64,000 nt of DNA from Ehretia macrophylla (Eukaryota; Streptophyta; Magnoliopsida; Boraginales; Ehretiaceae). Each line of letters starts with the position of its first letter. Within the stretch, counting starts at the first letter, position 1. The position numbers and the translations under genes were made by a program. The stretch is from positions 20,054,139-20,118,138 of the forward strand of contig CM075769.1 of assembly GCA_037974665.1 (NCBI GenBank). Direction: 5' to 3'. Under the pieces are notes generated by a model, which searched no databases, was not told the origin of the DNA, and saw only the letters and a list, made by a program, of their open reading frames with translations. Below are positions 1 through 11,389 of the stretch, piece after piece.

Positions 1-2
1 TG

Positions 3-398
3 CTACCTAGAGGAGATGGTCCTTTTCAAGTCCTCGAGCGGATCAATGATAATGCCTACAGACTTGATTTGCCAGGTGAGTACAGTGTTAGTGCTACTTT
101 CAATGTTACTGATTTAAGTCCTTTTGATGTAGGAGATGATTTGAGGGCAAATCCTTCTCAAGAGGAGGGGAATGATGAGGACATCAAGGCTGCTAAGAAT
201 GTTCCAGATTCAATGCAAGTGCCAGTTGGTCCAGTGACAAGAGCTCGCGCTAAAAGGTTCAAGGAAGAGCTGAATAATTTGGTTGATAAAGTTCTACAAC
301 AAGAGGAAAGTGTGTTGGCTAGTAGAGATGAAGAAAGGCTGGTGTTACTCCTCCAAGTAGATCCACAAGAAAGCCAACTAGGCGTCCACATTCATTGA
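3..398 (+). pseudogene. Ty3 polyprotein C-terminal end (partial)
   Basis: The open frame starts outside the window and reads through to a stop at 396-398. The first 50 or so residues match the integrase C-terminal region of plant Ty3 elements (GPFQVLERINDNAYRLDLPG, then SATFNVTDLSPFDVGDDL). The frame then crosses a purine-rich tract (about 160-172) that also serves as the polypurine tract, and continues into the LTR as a basic tail (VGPVTRARAKRFKEELNNLV). No chromodomain of Tekay type is seen. The last residues come from LTR sequence and are probably not the original terminus. The catalytic parts of pol lie to the left of the window. Lineage within Ty3 is not assignable by eye. Confidence 0.8.
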
Positions 399-1126
399 AC
401 CTTTTGGATGAATTTTCCAGCAAAGATTCAAGTCAAGATTCTATTTTCAAGATTCAAGAACTTCAAGATTCTTCAAGAAGTTTCAAGAAGATTTGAAGAT
501 TTAGTCAAGATTTGATTTCTTTGTAATTTTATCCTAGTTTTAGTTTTCAGTTTTAGTTTAATTTCCTATAGACAAATTTAGGTGTTCACACTAAGAGAGA
601 GACTTTCTTGGGCTGCAAGATTAGGTGTTCACACTAGAAAGGAGCTTTTCTTGGGCTGCAAGTTTGCTTCCTTTTTAGTTACTATTCACGTCACTATTCA
701 CGTGAATAGTTAATAGGAGTCTTTTCTTGGTCTCCAAGTTTGTTTCCTTTGACCTAGTTACTATTCACGTTTTTCCTACTTGGGCTAGGGTTTAGGAGTC
801 CTTTTCCAAGCAGGATACTTATTTGTTATTGCCTATATAAGGCACTTTTTGTGATAATAAAGTTAGACAATTCTGAAATTAAATTGTGAGATTATTCTCC
901 TTAAGTTCTCAAGAACTTTTTTCGAACTTATCAAGATTATTCTTGTGGCGTTCAACTCTGACTTATCAAACGAGATCTCCATCCTCGTTTGTGGCGTCCT
1001 CAACTATACCAAGGTTCTTGCTTTTCTAAGCAAAGGGTCGCGGTTCCATCCATTCTTGAAAGATCTGGGGTTTGTTTTACCAATCTTGGTGTTGGGTCTT
1101 GGCACATGTTGACCAGGTTCGTATCA
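173..1126 (+). mobile_element. 3' LTR of the same Ty3 element
   Basis: The LTR begins TGATG directly after the purine tract and ends GGTTCGTATCA, where RNase H coding sequence of another element resumes. From about 380 it is homologous to the 863-bp and 815-bp LTRs at 25753, 29571, 6100 and 9858, but its first 200 bp are different and coding-capable. It carries the palindrome ACTATTCACGTGAATAGT (693-710), a TATATAAGG box near 834 and AATAAA near 858. The matching 5' LTR is outside the window, so the TSD cannot be checked; the 5 bases after the LTR are ACAGT. Confidence 0.75.
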
Positions 1127-1700
1127 ACAGTGATGCATCCAAGGATGGTTTAGGTTGTGTACTTATGCAGAATGGTCGGGTTATTGCCTATGCTTCTAAG
1201 AAGTTGAAGCCGTATGAGGTGAATTATCTGACTCATGATCTTGAGTTGGCAACCATTGTATTCGTACTAAAAAAGTGGTGTCATTATATGTGGGGCAGTA
1301 AGTTTGAGATTTTCACTGATAATAAGAGTCTTAAGTATTTGTTCTCACAGAAAGAGTTGAAATGCATCAACGGAGATGGATGGAACTTCTCGGAGACTAT
1401 AATTGTTCTATCAGCTATCTGCCTGGGAAGACAAATGTTGTGGCAGACACTTTTAGCCGTAAGGCGAGTGTTTCTTGTTTGGCTGTCAAGAAGTGGGAGG
1501 TTCTTGAGGAATTCACTTATTGGAAATCAGAATTGACTCAGGTTGGGGTGATGTGTTCACATCTCCGTATTCAACCTTTATTGTTGTCTCAGATCAGAGA
1601 AGCTCAGCAGCTTGATCCAAAACTTCAGAAGATCAAGGATCAGATCACGGATGATCAATCTGATTTCAAATTACATGAAGATGGTATTCTTCAGTTTTAG
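1127..1700 (+). pseudogene. Tekay/Del-like RNase H remnant
   Basis: This is the RNase H domain of a Ty3 polyprotein, which would degrade the RNA strand of the replication hybrid. The signature [17 protein letters not shown] with [22 protein letters not shown] and [11 protein letters not shown] is clear. A frameshift near 1362 moves the reading frame, after which the connection segment ([17 protein letters not shown]) continues to a stop at 1698-1700. The upstream part of the domain and all of the reverse transcriptase are displaced to the left of the window by the insertion ending at 1126. It is non-functional. Confidence 0.85.
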
Positions 1701-3044
1701 AATAGGGTTTGTGTTCCCAATTAACCGGGTTTGAGGCGAGGTATTCTGGAGGAGGCTCTTAATTCTAAGTACACCATTCATCCCGTGGAAACAAGATATA
1801 TTGGGATTTGAAGCAACATTATTGGTGGAATAACATGGAAAGGGAGATTGCTCAGTTTGTATCTAGATGTTTGACTTGTTAGCGAGAAAAGGCCGAACAC
1901 CAACGACTTGCAGGGTTACTTCAGCCGTTGGCAATATCACAGTGGAAATGGGAGCATATTACGATGGACTTTGTCTCTAGTTTACCTAGAACGACAAAAG
2001 GTAACGACGCAGTTTGGGTTGTCGTAGATCGTTTGACGAAGTCAGCTCATTTCATTTCGATGAGGTTAGGGGATGAGGTTGCTAAGTTGGCAGATCTTTA
2101 TTTGGATCAGATTGTTACTATTCACAGGATTCCATCTAGTATTGTCTCAGATCGAGATCCTCGGTTTACTTCTCGTTTGTGGGAGAAACTTCAGGAGACT
2201 TTGGGTACTCAATTAAACTTCAGCACTGCGTATCATCCATAGACCGACGGTCAGTCTGAGAGGACTATTCAGATTCTGGATGATATGCTCAGGGCTTGTG
2301 TTCTGGACTTCGGGAAGAACTGGGAGAAACATCTACCACTTGCCGAGTTTGCCTATAATAATAGTTATCAAGCTACTATTGGGATGGCACCTTTTGCAGC
2401 TCTCTACGGCCGTAAGTGCCGTTCACCTTTGTATTAGGATGAAGTAGGGGAGATGAAGACTATTGATCCGACTATTATGCCAGAGCTTCTAGAGAGGATT
2501 AAGAATGTTCAGTTGATTAGGCAGAGAATGCTTACAGCGCAGAGCAGATACAAGAGTTATGCTGATAAGCATCGTCGGGATTTGAAGTTTGCAATCGGGG
2601 ATCGAGTTTTCTTGAAATTATCTCCTCGAAAGGGGTTTGCTCGTTATGGTAAATGTGGTAAGCTGAGTCCGAGGTTTGCAGGGCCGTTTGAGATTACCGA
2701 GAGGGTTGGTAAGTTAGCATATTGGTTGGCTTTACCAGAGAACTTCTCTAATGTCTACGATGTCTTTCACGTGTCTAATTTGTAGAAATATAATCTGGAT
2801 CCTTATCATATTCTAAAGCCAGAGCCGTTACAGCTTCGTGAGAATCTGACTTATGATGAGAGGTCGATTTGCATTATTGATCAAATGGAATGGGAACTGA
2901 GATCGAAGAAGATTCCGATGATCAAAGTATTGTGGAGGCATCACGGGATTAAGGAGGCTACTTGGGAGAGGCGAGATCAAATGCAATAGCAGTACCCAGA
3001 TCTTTTCCATTTAGCAAGTAAGAATTTCAAAGATGAAATTTATT
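1701..3044 (+). pseudogene. Tekay/Del-like integrase with chromodomain-like tail
   Basis: Integrase remnant in the order HHCC zinc finger (about 1780-1890, CLTC visible), DDE core and C-terminal domain. The catalytic residues can be seen: D in TMDFVSSLP, D in VSDRDPRFTS and E in DGQSERTIQ. The GPFEITERVG module follows, then a chromodomain-like tail with KVLWRHHGIKEATWERRDQM near 2925-2985. Stops interrupt the frame near 1698, 1722, 1879, 2240, 2436, 2783 and 2986. The C-terminal chromodomain together with the long LTR that follows is why I call it a Tekay/Del-type chromovirus. It is a dead copy. Confidence 0.85.
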
Positions 3045-3058
3045 AAAGGGGGAGAGAA
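3045..3058 (+). other. Polypurine tract
   Basis: AAAGGGGGAGAGAA lies between the end of pol and the TGTGAG start of the LTR, as expected for the plus-strand primer of reverse transcription. Confidence 0.8.
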
Positions 3059-4547
3059 TGTGAGACCCCATATTTTGTCCTTATCTCGATTTGCGTGTTT
3101 TGCCTCAATTTGCGTGATTTGACTTGTTTATGTGTTATATGAGTTAGAATGTGTTAAATATGTGATTTATATTCCTAATACATGTTATATGTGCATTCAT
3201 GAAATTTTCATCAAAATCGGCACAATAAATTTTATCGCCGGTTTTAGTGAATAGTATTTTGAACACCTATCAGCTAAATTTTTTATAGGGGTGTTTTAAA
3301 CATTTTAAAACCTAGTCCTCGGGTATTAATAGACCCGTGTTTGATTAAAACGGATTTGGAATCGGTTTTGGAATTTTAAAGGTTTTTACACTTTCTTTTG
3401 CAAGAAATCGAGTTTTAAGCCGACTCGGGTGAAAATATTTGAATGTAAAATTCTTTGTCACCTAAAATAAATTATTTAGAATTAGTTTAAGTGTCAATTT
3501 AATGTTTGAGAAAAAAATAGTCAATAAATGAATTAAAATACTAAAAATAGTATTAAAAGACTAAGGAAACTAACTTTGACTTTCTTTTATTTGTTTGACA
3601 TTTACATATTATGCATCAACACACATTAGCAAAGAACAAAAACACACTCACTCACACACACATGGCTGAAAGCCATTAGAGAGAAAAACAAAGAGTTTTC
3701 TTCAAGTTTTCAAAGAGATTTTTCATTAGAAATTGCATTTGAAGGCCAAACTTCATCATTCAAAGCGTGATTCTACTTGTTGGGCATTCATTGAGCATCT
3801 TTCTAGCTTCATAACACAACAAAGGTGAGAGAAAAATTCTAGATCTCAAATGTCATTTTTTTATTTTTTTGCATATAATTGAATTTTGAACTATTAAAAA
3901 GTTGAATTGATGGTATATTATTGCTCAGTGCATGCTAAGGATCATTTATATGCGTTTATATAAGATTTGAATCGTTGTAGCATGAATTTTATTTTTCGGG
4001 TATTAAAAGTTGAGTTGTTGGCTATTTGTTGAATATCTGGAGTTGTGGTTGGAATCGATTGCTGTTAGCTTGTAAAAATTTGTTAAATATGTGGTAGTAA
4101 TGTTGTAATTCTGAAATTTTGATTGTGATGTTGGTGTGAAAGTCCAAAAATTTCAGCGTAGGTGCATTTAGGTTTTAGGGTTGTTGGGCTTGATGTGGAT
4201 GGTTTATGGTTGGTTTCCAAGGGGGTGAATGTTGTTGATTGAGTGGGTGAGTGTTAGAAACTGGTTTAGAGGTTATTGGATTAGTAGAATGTAAGTTATG
4301 ACTTTTAGAAGTTTGGGTTGTCTTTCTTTAAAATGTTGTTATATGCCTTTAGATGTTTGGGTGGTGTTTGAGTGATTGAATTGTGAGTTGTTGATGGTTG
4401 GATTAGGGTTTGGTTGTCAGTTTAATGCATGTTAAGTTAGGTGGCCTATTTTTTCATCTAACTTAGTTGTTTGTTGTTTAATTGAATAGTTGTTGTTATG
4501 TTGTTGAATTGATGATTATTGATTGATTATTGTTGAACCAGGAGATA

Positions 4548-4567
4548 GGCAACCTACTTTGTTGTCC
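4548..4567 (+). promoter_or_regulatory. Conserved LTR hairpin, loop CTACTTT
   Basis: GGCAAC pairs with GTTGTCC across the loop CTACTTT, with one bulged T. The same loop recurs in the other Tekay-like LTRs. Confidence 0.4.
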
Positions 4568-4858
4568 TCCTGTGATAATTGATTATTGATGAACCGGGAG
4601 ATAGTCAACGGAAAAGGTTGTCCTCCTGTGATTGAATGTTTATTATTATTGCTGAGTCTTGGTATGTGTGTGCCACCTCTCGGGCAGCATCGGGCTGTCG
4701 GGTTGAAACCGGCATGACTACCATAGGCTACCCCCAGCTCGCATGACGGAGGTGTCATGGAGGGAGGGGCTAGTGAGGTACCTCGGGTGCGTGAGTAATG
4801 GGGAGTTACAAGAAGAACGGTTGAGATCGTGATGGCGTTTGGAGCTACACCAACTAGA

Positions 4859-5036
4859 GTATCCTTTATTGATTGGTCATTATAGTTAATGTGCTTATAT
4901 TGTTATTGATGATTGTTGTGTGTTTACTGCTCAAAGGATGATTTCCAAGGAGTATAGTAAATATTGTTAGAGATCTATCCAATCCTTACTGGGCTTGTTT
5001 TATATAAGCTCACTCTCAATTATTGCATGCATACAG
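4859..5036 (+). other. Putative LTR intron with U12-like 5' splice site
   Basis: GTATCCTTT, identical to the minor-spliceosome 5' splice consensus RTATCCTTT, is followed 178 nt later by GCATACAG. Predicted from the motif only. Confidence 0.3.
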
Positions 5037-5545
5037 GTGTTATTAATCCAGATTACGAGTACGTGCCTCCAAAAGAGGATTATGTGCCATATGTGGATGA
5101 GTCCTACGTGCCAGAGTCTTGTCCTTGATATTTGATAATGTACTTTTTGTTATATTGTATATTAAAACTAGTTGGTTTGTATTTATTTAAAAGTTTATGA
5201 TATATAAGATGTTGTAAAGATAATGGATTAATTGTTGCTAGCTTAGTATTCTTGTTTTGGGAATATGATTAGGCTACTAGATTGGTTATAATCTATTTTT
5301 GGATTGTATGTTATATAGTAAATGTATGATGTTGGAACGGAGGCGTATAACTTATGGATACAATGGTAAATAATGTTTATTGTATATTGTGGTTGTGTTG
5401 TAAAATGTTGAATTAATGTGGAGTTGGATGTATGGGTTTCGAAGAGGTTGGTTTAGAGCCTCGGAGTCCTAATTACTATCGTTATACTGTCGAAATTCCG
5501 TTGCATCCTTACTGATCGTAGGAGTGGTCGAGTTGGGGCGTTACA

Positions 5546-5864
5546 CAAGCAACCCTCCTCGCATCATTGTACTCGAGCCAATAAGAATTTTCTCCACTTT
5601 ATTTAGCCATTGCTCAGCCAACATATCATCAGGTTCTCCGAAGAAGCTAGACGGACCACAATGTAAGAATTTCTCAAGGTAGTTACCACTACCGCCTTCT
5701 GCTCCACCTTGACCCTGACCCGGATTACCAATGGGTACAAATCCTCCCTACCTCTGCAATACTTGTGCAATTCGGCCTATTGCAGTAGTCAACTGAGCAT
5801 TAATAGTTTGTTGGTCTACTTCTTCCCCAGCATTCTGATTTCTGGTCTGACGGCGGGGCCCCAT
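5546..5864 (-). pseudogene. Tekay-like Gag N-terminus (truncated)
   Basis: Read on the minus strand from an ATG at 5864, this gives MGPRRQTRNQ, a glycine/glutamine-rich linker and the start of the capsid-like region (FFGEPDDMLAEQWLNKVEKI). That is the usual N-terminus of Gag in Tekay-type chromoviruses. An in-frame TAG lies about 39 codons in, and the frame is cut at 5546 by the plus-strand LTR. The start is the first ATG after the leader and primer-binding site of the same element (10766-10777). Confidence 0.7.
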
Positions 5865-6099
5865 TCCGAATAACTAGAATGCCATTTATGACGGGCATAT
5901 ATATAATTCACAAGTAAATCACATAAGAAGAAGTTCAAATAAATCTACATAAGATTACATATAAGATCATACAAGCACTTTATACACAAAGATTCAAATA
6001 AAACACTTAGTCATACTTTCCATTCTAAACTTTTCACATTCTCATTCCCATGCTAGCATATTCTTTAACCAATCAATCTCTCACTTATTCAATCAAAAG
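5865..6099 (-). other. 5' leader of the minus-strand Tekay-like element, part 1
   Basis: AT-rich untranslated leader between the gag start and the insertion at 6100. It continues on the other side of that insertion at 10678. The last five bases (AAAAG, 6095-6099) are the target-site duplication of the nested element. No gene is seen. Confidence 0.6.
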
Positions 6100-6914
6100 T
6101 GATACGAACCACGTCAACATGCGACGCGACCCAACACCAAATATGGCAAACGACCCCAAGACCTTTCAGGATTGGATGGAAACCGCGACCCGTTGCTTAG
6201 CAAAGCAAGAACCTTGGTATAATTGATGAAGACGCCACAAACAGGGGTGGAAAATCCGTTTGATAAGTCAAGGTTGAACGCCACAAGAATTATCTTGATA
6301 AGTTCGAAAGAGTCTCTTGGAGAACTCAAGGAGAATACTCTCACAAATTTAATTTCAGAATTGTCTACTTTATTATCACAAAAAGTGCCTTATATAGGCA
6401 ATAACAAATAAGTATCCTGCTTGGAAAAGGACTCCTAAACCCTAGCCCAAGTAGGAAAAACGTGAATAGTAACTAGGTCAAAGGAAACAAACTTGGAGAC
6501 CAAGAAAAGACTCCTATTAACTATTCACGTGAATAGTGACGTGAATAGTAACTAAAAAGGAAGCAAACTTGCAGCCCAAGAAAAGCTCCTTTCTAGTGTG
6601 AACACCTAATCTTGCAGCCCAAGAAAGTCTCTCTCCTAGTGTGAACACCTAAATTTGTCCATAGGAAATTAAACTAAAACTGAAAACTAAAACTAGGATA
6701 AAATTACAAAGAAATCAAATCTTGACTAAATCTTCAAATCTTCTTGAAACTTCTTGAAGAATCTTGAAGTTCTTGAATCTTGAAAATAGAATCTTGACTT
6801 GAATCTTTGCTGGAAAATTCATCCAAAAGGTTCAATGAATGTGGACGCCCAATTGGTTCATTGAATGTGGACGCTTCAATTGGTTCATTGAATGTGGATA
6901 GCTAGTTCGCATCA
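6100..6914 (-). mobile_element. 3' LTR of the 6100-10672 element
   Basis: An 815-bp LTR with ends TGATACGAACC (left, element 3' end) and GTTCGCATCA (right, element 5' end). It has the intact 18-bp palindrome ACTATTCACGTGAATAGT (6520-6537) and a TATATAAGG box on the minus strand near 6395. Confidence 0.9.
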
Positions 6915-8963
6915 TTCCCTCCCTCTTGAGAAGGATTTGTCCTCAAATCCACCAGGCTCAAAGATCAACCTTGGTGGTAAAGCATGTGGTATGTCCTTAG
7001 GAAGCACTTCCTCAAAATCCTGTAAGGGAGAAACAACAACACTAGGCAATGCAAAGTCAAGCTGGTTAGTATTTAAAAGAGCCTCTTTGTACATGAGTGC
7101 AATTATTGGCCATCTTGAGATCAAAGCTTTCTTAACCTCACTTGCTTTTTCATAGAAATTTCTTTGTTTCCCCTCTGTTTTTACCGCCTTGGAAGAGCTC
7201 TTTTCTCTTTTTACTACCTCTTTAGCTTCAGCCTTGCTCGCTTTCTTTTCACTCTCATTCTTTTGATCGCTCAAATTATTTTGTTCACTCAAGTTCTTTT
7301 GATCATTCAATTTTTGTAACCTCACTTGATCCTCATAAACTTGTTTTGATGTCATTGGAACTAGAGTGATTGTTCGCTGATTAAACATGAATGAGTACTT
7401 GTTGGTGAAGCCATCATGCTGCACACGTCGATCAAATTGCCATGGTCTTCCGAAGAGAAGATGTCCAGCATGCATAGGTACCACATCACATAACACTTCA
7501 TCCTCATATTTCCCAATGCGAAACGGTACCACAACCTGTTTTGTAACCCTTACCTCACCACAATCGTTCAACCATTGCAGCTTGTACGGACGTGGATGCT
7601 TAATTGTTGTGAGCCCTAGCTTGTCAACCATTGAAGCACTAGCAACGTTAGCACAACTACCACCATCAATAATAACACTACATACCTTATCTTTCACGTG
7701 GCAGCAAGTATGAAAGATGTTCTCACGTTGCACTACTTCTTCCTCCTCTTTAGCTTGCAAGCTCAAAGCTCGTCATGCCACTAATCCAAGCATATCTCTA
7801 TAATCTACCCCAAATTCCTCTTCTTCACCTACTTCGGTGTCCTCTAGTATTGGCATGTCACCATAATGTGATTCATCCTCGGATTCAATCTCTCCATCAT
7901 CCAGGATTACCATTGTTCGCTTGTTTGGACATTGGCTTGCTATATGTCCCCATCCCTGACATGTAAAACATTGAATATCACGAGATCGAGTTGTAGAAGC
8001 CGATTTACCTTGGGAGGTCGTGGTATTAGTGGATGGTTTTGGCTCGGGCATGGCCTTGGAAGTGGACAAATTTTCTTCTTCCTTTGGGTTGCTCATCCTC
8101 CAATGTGAGACTGGCCTTGGTCGTGTACCACCCCTCTTTAGTTGTTTCTCCACTTTAATTGCCATATGTACCAGATCTTCTAATTCAACATAATGATACA
8201 ACTCAATCGTGTTAGCAATCTCACAATTCAACCCATTCAAAAATCTAGCCAGTGTTGCCTCCCGATCTTCCTCTACATTGGCTCTTATCATAGCCATCTC
8301 CATCTCTTTGTAATATTCTTCCACGTTTTTATTACCTTGATGAAGACTTTGCAGCTTGAGGTATAAATCTCGATAGTAATGACTTGGGACAAACCGCCGC
8401 CTCATCACTCTCTTCATCTCATCCCAAGTTGCAATAGGACGATCTCCATTCCGCCTCCTATTAATGCACAATTGATCCCACCAAACAATAGCATAGTCAG
8501 TAAATTCAATTGCAGCAAGTTTTACCTTTTTCAAATCGGAATAGTTGTGGCAATCGAAAACCAACTCCATCTTCTTCTCCCACTCAAGATAAGCTTCAGG
8601 ATCACTCCTTCCTCGAAAAGAAGGAATCTTCATCTTGATGCTTCCCAAATTGTTATCAACACGATCCCTAACTTCTCTAACTTGACCATGTCTTTCATTG
8701 CTGCCCATAGAAACTCTATCAAACTCTTCATCAACATCTTCAACTTCCCTTCTTGGCACCATGTTTCTCCTTGGTGCGTTTTGAGCTACTTGTGGCTGCC
8801 TTCGTTGTGCTCTATCTTCTACTCTATCCAACCTCACATGTATTTGTTCTAATTCAGCCCTCATCATCTGTCTCATCTCCCCCATCAATGCTTGCATCTG
8901 CAAATTAGGGACTACGGGTTGTTGACCTTCTACATTGATGTCATCCTCTTGATTATGAGCCAT
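6912..8963 (-). pseudogene. Gag-protease of the non-autonomous Ty3 element
   Basis: On the minus strand from ATG 8963, Gag runs 396 residues. Its capsid-like retrotrans_gag region (about residues 107-255) includes YLEWEKKMELVFDCHNY, YAIVWWDQL and RRRFVPSHYYRDLYLKLQSL. A CCHC knuckle (CFTCQGWGHIASQC) lies near residues 333-346. One in-frame TGA at 7771-7773, apparently from CGA, separates it from the rest, which reads on in the same frame. The retropepsin-like active site reads VIIDGGSC. The frame then goes straight from LPPRLIFEPGG to a short out-of-frame tail whose stop is the first TGA of the LTR. It would assemble particles and cut Gag but cannot copy itself. Confidence 0.85.
6915..6929 (-). 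other. Polypurine tract of the 6100-10672 element
   Basis: On the minus strand TCAAGAGGGAGGGAA directly precedes the LTR start TGATGCG. It matches the tract at 29557-29570 and, in another frame, the coding sequence at about 158-172. Confidence 0.8.
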
Positions 8964-9857
8964 GATTGAATTTCACTCCCTCACGTGTTTCACTTAACTC
9001 ACTTGGCTTTTACCCTCTAATAATCTCACACACTCTGCCTTTTTCCTCTCGTATTCTCTTTCAAGCCCCTAGAACTTACCAAGAATACCAAGCAGCGTAA
9101 TAATCAATTTTGCAATTTGACTTTTTTTTTGTTTTTTTTTATTTTATTCAGACCTCTAATACTCTGGAAACAAGGTTAGAGAAAGAAACTTGAATAAAAC
9201 TCGAAGAAGGAAACCTAGAAAAATAAGGAAAGTTGCAAAAACCCTATTCTAAAACACAAAAATGCCCAAAACTCATAGAAAACGTTGGAATTTGGCCCCA
9301 AGAGGGTGGTGCCCACAGCTTTGCTGTGGGTTATGCTCAGAACGTCGTTTCCCTTTAGAAAAGCTTGGCCACGAAGGCTAATTCAACAAAAACAAGTTTT
9401 TTTTACTTTTCACTGTTTTGCCTTTTTTTTTTTTTTTTTTCAGCTCCGAATTTTTTTTTTTTTTCTTTTCTTGAAGTTTCTTTTCTTTCTTGATGTTCTT
9501 TTCTTGATTTTCAGAAACGAAAACAATGACTAAGAAACCAAGATTTCAGATTTGAGCACACAACCAATTAGGGTTTTGTCCTAATTGAAAACCTTAACCC
9601 TACCCACGGATTTGATGAGAAAACAATAAAATACTTGACACAAGACACGGATTTCAACAAGAAAACAGACTTGAAACACAAGATAAGAAACGAAATTGAA
9701 GCAAGAACAGAATTGAAACACAACCTAAAACGAATTGGCAGCAAGACACAATCAAGAACAAAGAAAGGAATTTAAACCTAGACCTAGACTCACGGAATTA
9801 ACTAAGAAAACAAGAAAAGGATAGGCAAACCTGATAAACCTAAGCTCTGATACCAAC
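8964..9857 (-). other. Leader and primer-binding site of the 6100-10672 element
   Basis: TGGTATCAGAGC (minus strand, 9844-9855), complementary to the 3' end of initiator methionine tRNA, lies 2 bases inside the LTR. An approximately 880-bp untranslated leader follows, with two long A-runs (9421-9475 on the minus strand). The element at 25753 has the same leader and A-runs. No gene is seen. Confidence 0.8.
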
Positions 9858-10672
9858 TGATACGAACCACGTCAACATGCGACGCGACCCAACACCAAAT
9901 ATGGCAAACGACCCCAAGACCTTTCAGGATTGGATGGAAACCGCGACCCGTTGCTTAGCAAAGCAAGAACCTTGGTATAATTGATGAAGACGCCACAAAC
10001 AGGGGTGGAAAATCCGTTTGATAAGTCAAGGTTGAACGCCACAAGAATTATCTTGATAAGTTCGAAAGAGTCTCTTGGAGAACTCAAGGAGAATACTCTC
10101 ACAAATTTAATTTCAGAATTGTCTACTTTATTATCACAAAAAGTGCCTTATATAGGCAATAACAAATAAGTATCCTGCTTGGAAAAGGACTCCTAAACCC
10201 TAGCCCAAGTAGGAAAAATGTGAATAGTAACTAGGTCAAAGGAAACAAACTTGGAGACCAAGAAAAGACTCCTATTAACTATTCATGTGAATAGTGACGT
10301 AAATAGTAACTAAAAAGGAAGCAAACTTGCAGCCCAAGAAAAGCTCCTTTCTAGTGTGAACACCTAATCTTGCAGCCCAAGAAAGTCTCTCTCCTAGTGT
10401 GAACACCTAAATTTGTCCATAGGAAATTAAACTAAAACTGAAAACTAAAACTAGGATAAAATTACAAAGAAATCAAATCTTGACTAAATCTTCAAATCTT
10501 CTTGAAACTTCTTGAAGAATCTTGAAGTTCTTGAATCTTGAAAATAGAATCTTGACTTGAATCTTTGCTGGAAAATTCATCCAAAAGGTTCAATGAATGT
10601 GGACGCCCAATTGGTTCATTGAATGTGGACGCTTCAATTGGTTCATTGAAGGTGGATAGCTGGTTCGCATAA
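9858..10672 (-). mobile_element. 5' LTR of the 6100-10672 element
   Basis: 815 bp, the partner of the LTR at 6100. Its outer end reads GGTTCGCATAA instead of CATCA, a single C-to-A change. Three further differences lie in the ACTATTCACGT motifs, where CG has become TG or CA, as expected from methylated-cytosine decay. The central palindrome at 10278-10295 is broken by one of them. Confidence 0.9.
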
Positions 10673-10677
10673 AAAAG

Positions 10678-10783
10678 AAACACTTATTCACACAATTACA
10701 CTTTCACATGCATTCTATAAGCTCTCATAGACCGAGAAACCTATCTCGGCTCATGCATTCTATAAGCTCTCATACCACCTAAA
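10678..10783 (-). other. 5' leader part 2 and primer-binding site of the Tekay-like element
   Basis: This continues the leader interrupted at 6099. GCTCTCATACCA (10766-10777) read on the minus strand is TGGTATGAGAGC, an initiator-methionine primer-binding site with one change, a few bases from the LTR end. Confidence 0.65.
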
Positions 10784-11389
10784 TGTCACGCCCCGACCTA
10801 ACCCCACACAAAAGGTTAAGTCCGGACTCGACAAACGGATAGAGTCTCCTCTGTACCGTGGACATTCTGGAAACCTGAAAACATTGAATAAAACCACAAA
10901 CACAAACTAGGACTTCAATTCCAACTAAACCCAGCTTTAAGGCCATCCGAGCTTTAAGCAATACAAAACAATTTAAATACAAACAAGCATGCAAGCAACA
11001 ATCATAGAATCTTTGTCTTTCATTCGCTTATCATACCACTCCATGTTAGCAATTAAACATTCTTGTGAATTAAAGCCAACCATTTAACCATTGCATCACA
11101 CCCAAGCATGCAACAAAACTAGAAGCAGAAATATAAGTTATTACATGCCATAGTTTCATCTCTCATACTACCTTAATCTAACTTTGAAGCTTACAATTAC
11201 ACAAATATAAACATGAGCCTATAGGCTCCAAAATAGGACATAAAGTAATACAAGCAAAGTCCTCATATAAACAGCAAGAACACAGCCACCTCAAGCACAA
11301 AGCACACAGCAACTAAGGTAACTACTTCGCCTACACCTCTTGTTCCTCACCCTCAACTAAATCAATCTGGGGTTCAACCTCAGCTCCTC

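Larger units (their letters stand above)
3059..5545 (+). mobile_element. 3' LTR of the Tekay/Del-like element
   Basis: A 2.49-kb LTR beginning TGTGAGACCCC and ending GGGGCGTTACA. It is AT-rich and contains no gene; the short frame on the minus strand at 4516-4758 is incidental. In order it holds a conserved hairpin (4548-4567), a degenerate GGTTGAAACC palindrome near 4705, a U12-like 5' splice motif (4859) and a CAG acceptor-like site (5036). To the right it abuts a minus-strand gag fragment, so the element seems to have inserted into an older minus-strand element. Confidence 0.8.
6100..10672 (-). mobile_element. Complete non-autonomous Ty3 element, Gag and protease only
   Basis: A complete 4,573-bp element on the minus strand with two 815-bp LTRs, primer-binding site, gag, protease and polypurine tract, flanked by AAAAG duplications at 6095-6099 and 10673-10677. 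By eye the two LTRs differ at about six positions, so insertion is fairly recent. Reverse transcriptase, RNase H and integrase are absent: coding sequence jumps from just past the protease to the last bases before the polypurine tract. The copy at 25753-30433 has the same junction, so the deletion predates both insertions. Confidence 0.9.

Noticed and set aside
4516-4758. 80-residue frame on the minus strand
   Set aside because: It lies across the conserved LTR hairpin and G-rich block; no family resemblance, and the corresponding LTR segments elsewhere lack an equivalent frame.
8379-8852. 157-residue plus-strand frame
   Set aside because: Antisense shadow of gag on the minus strand; the same shadow appears opposite the other gag copies.
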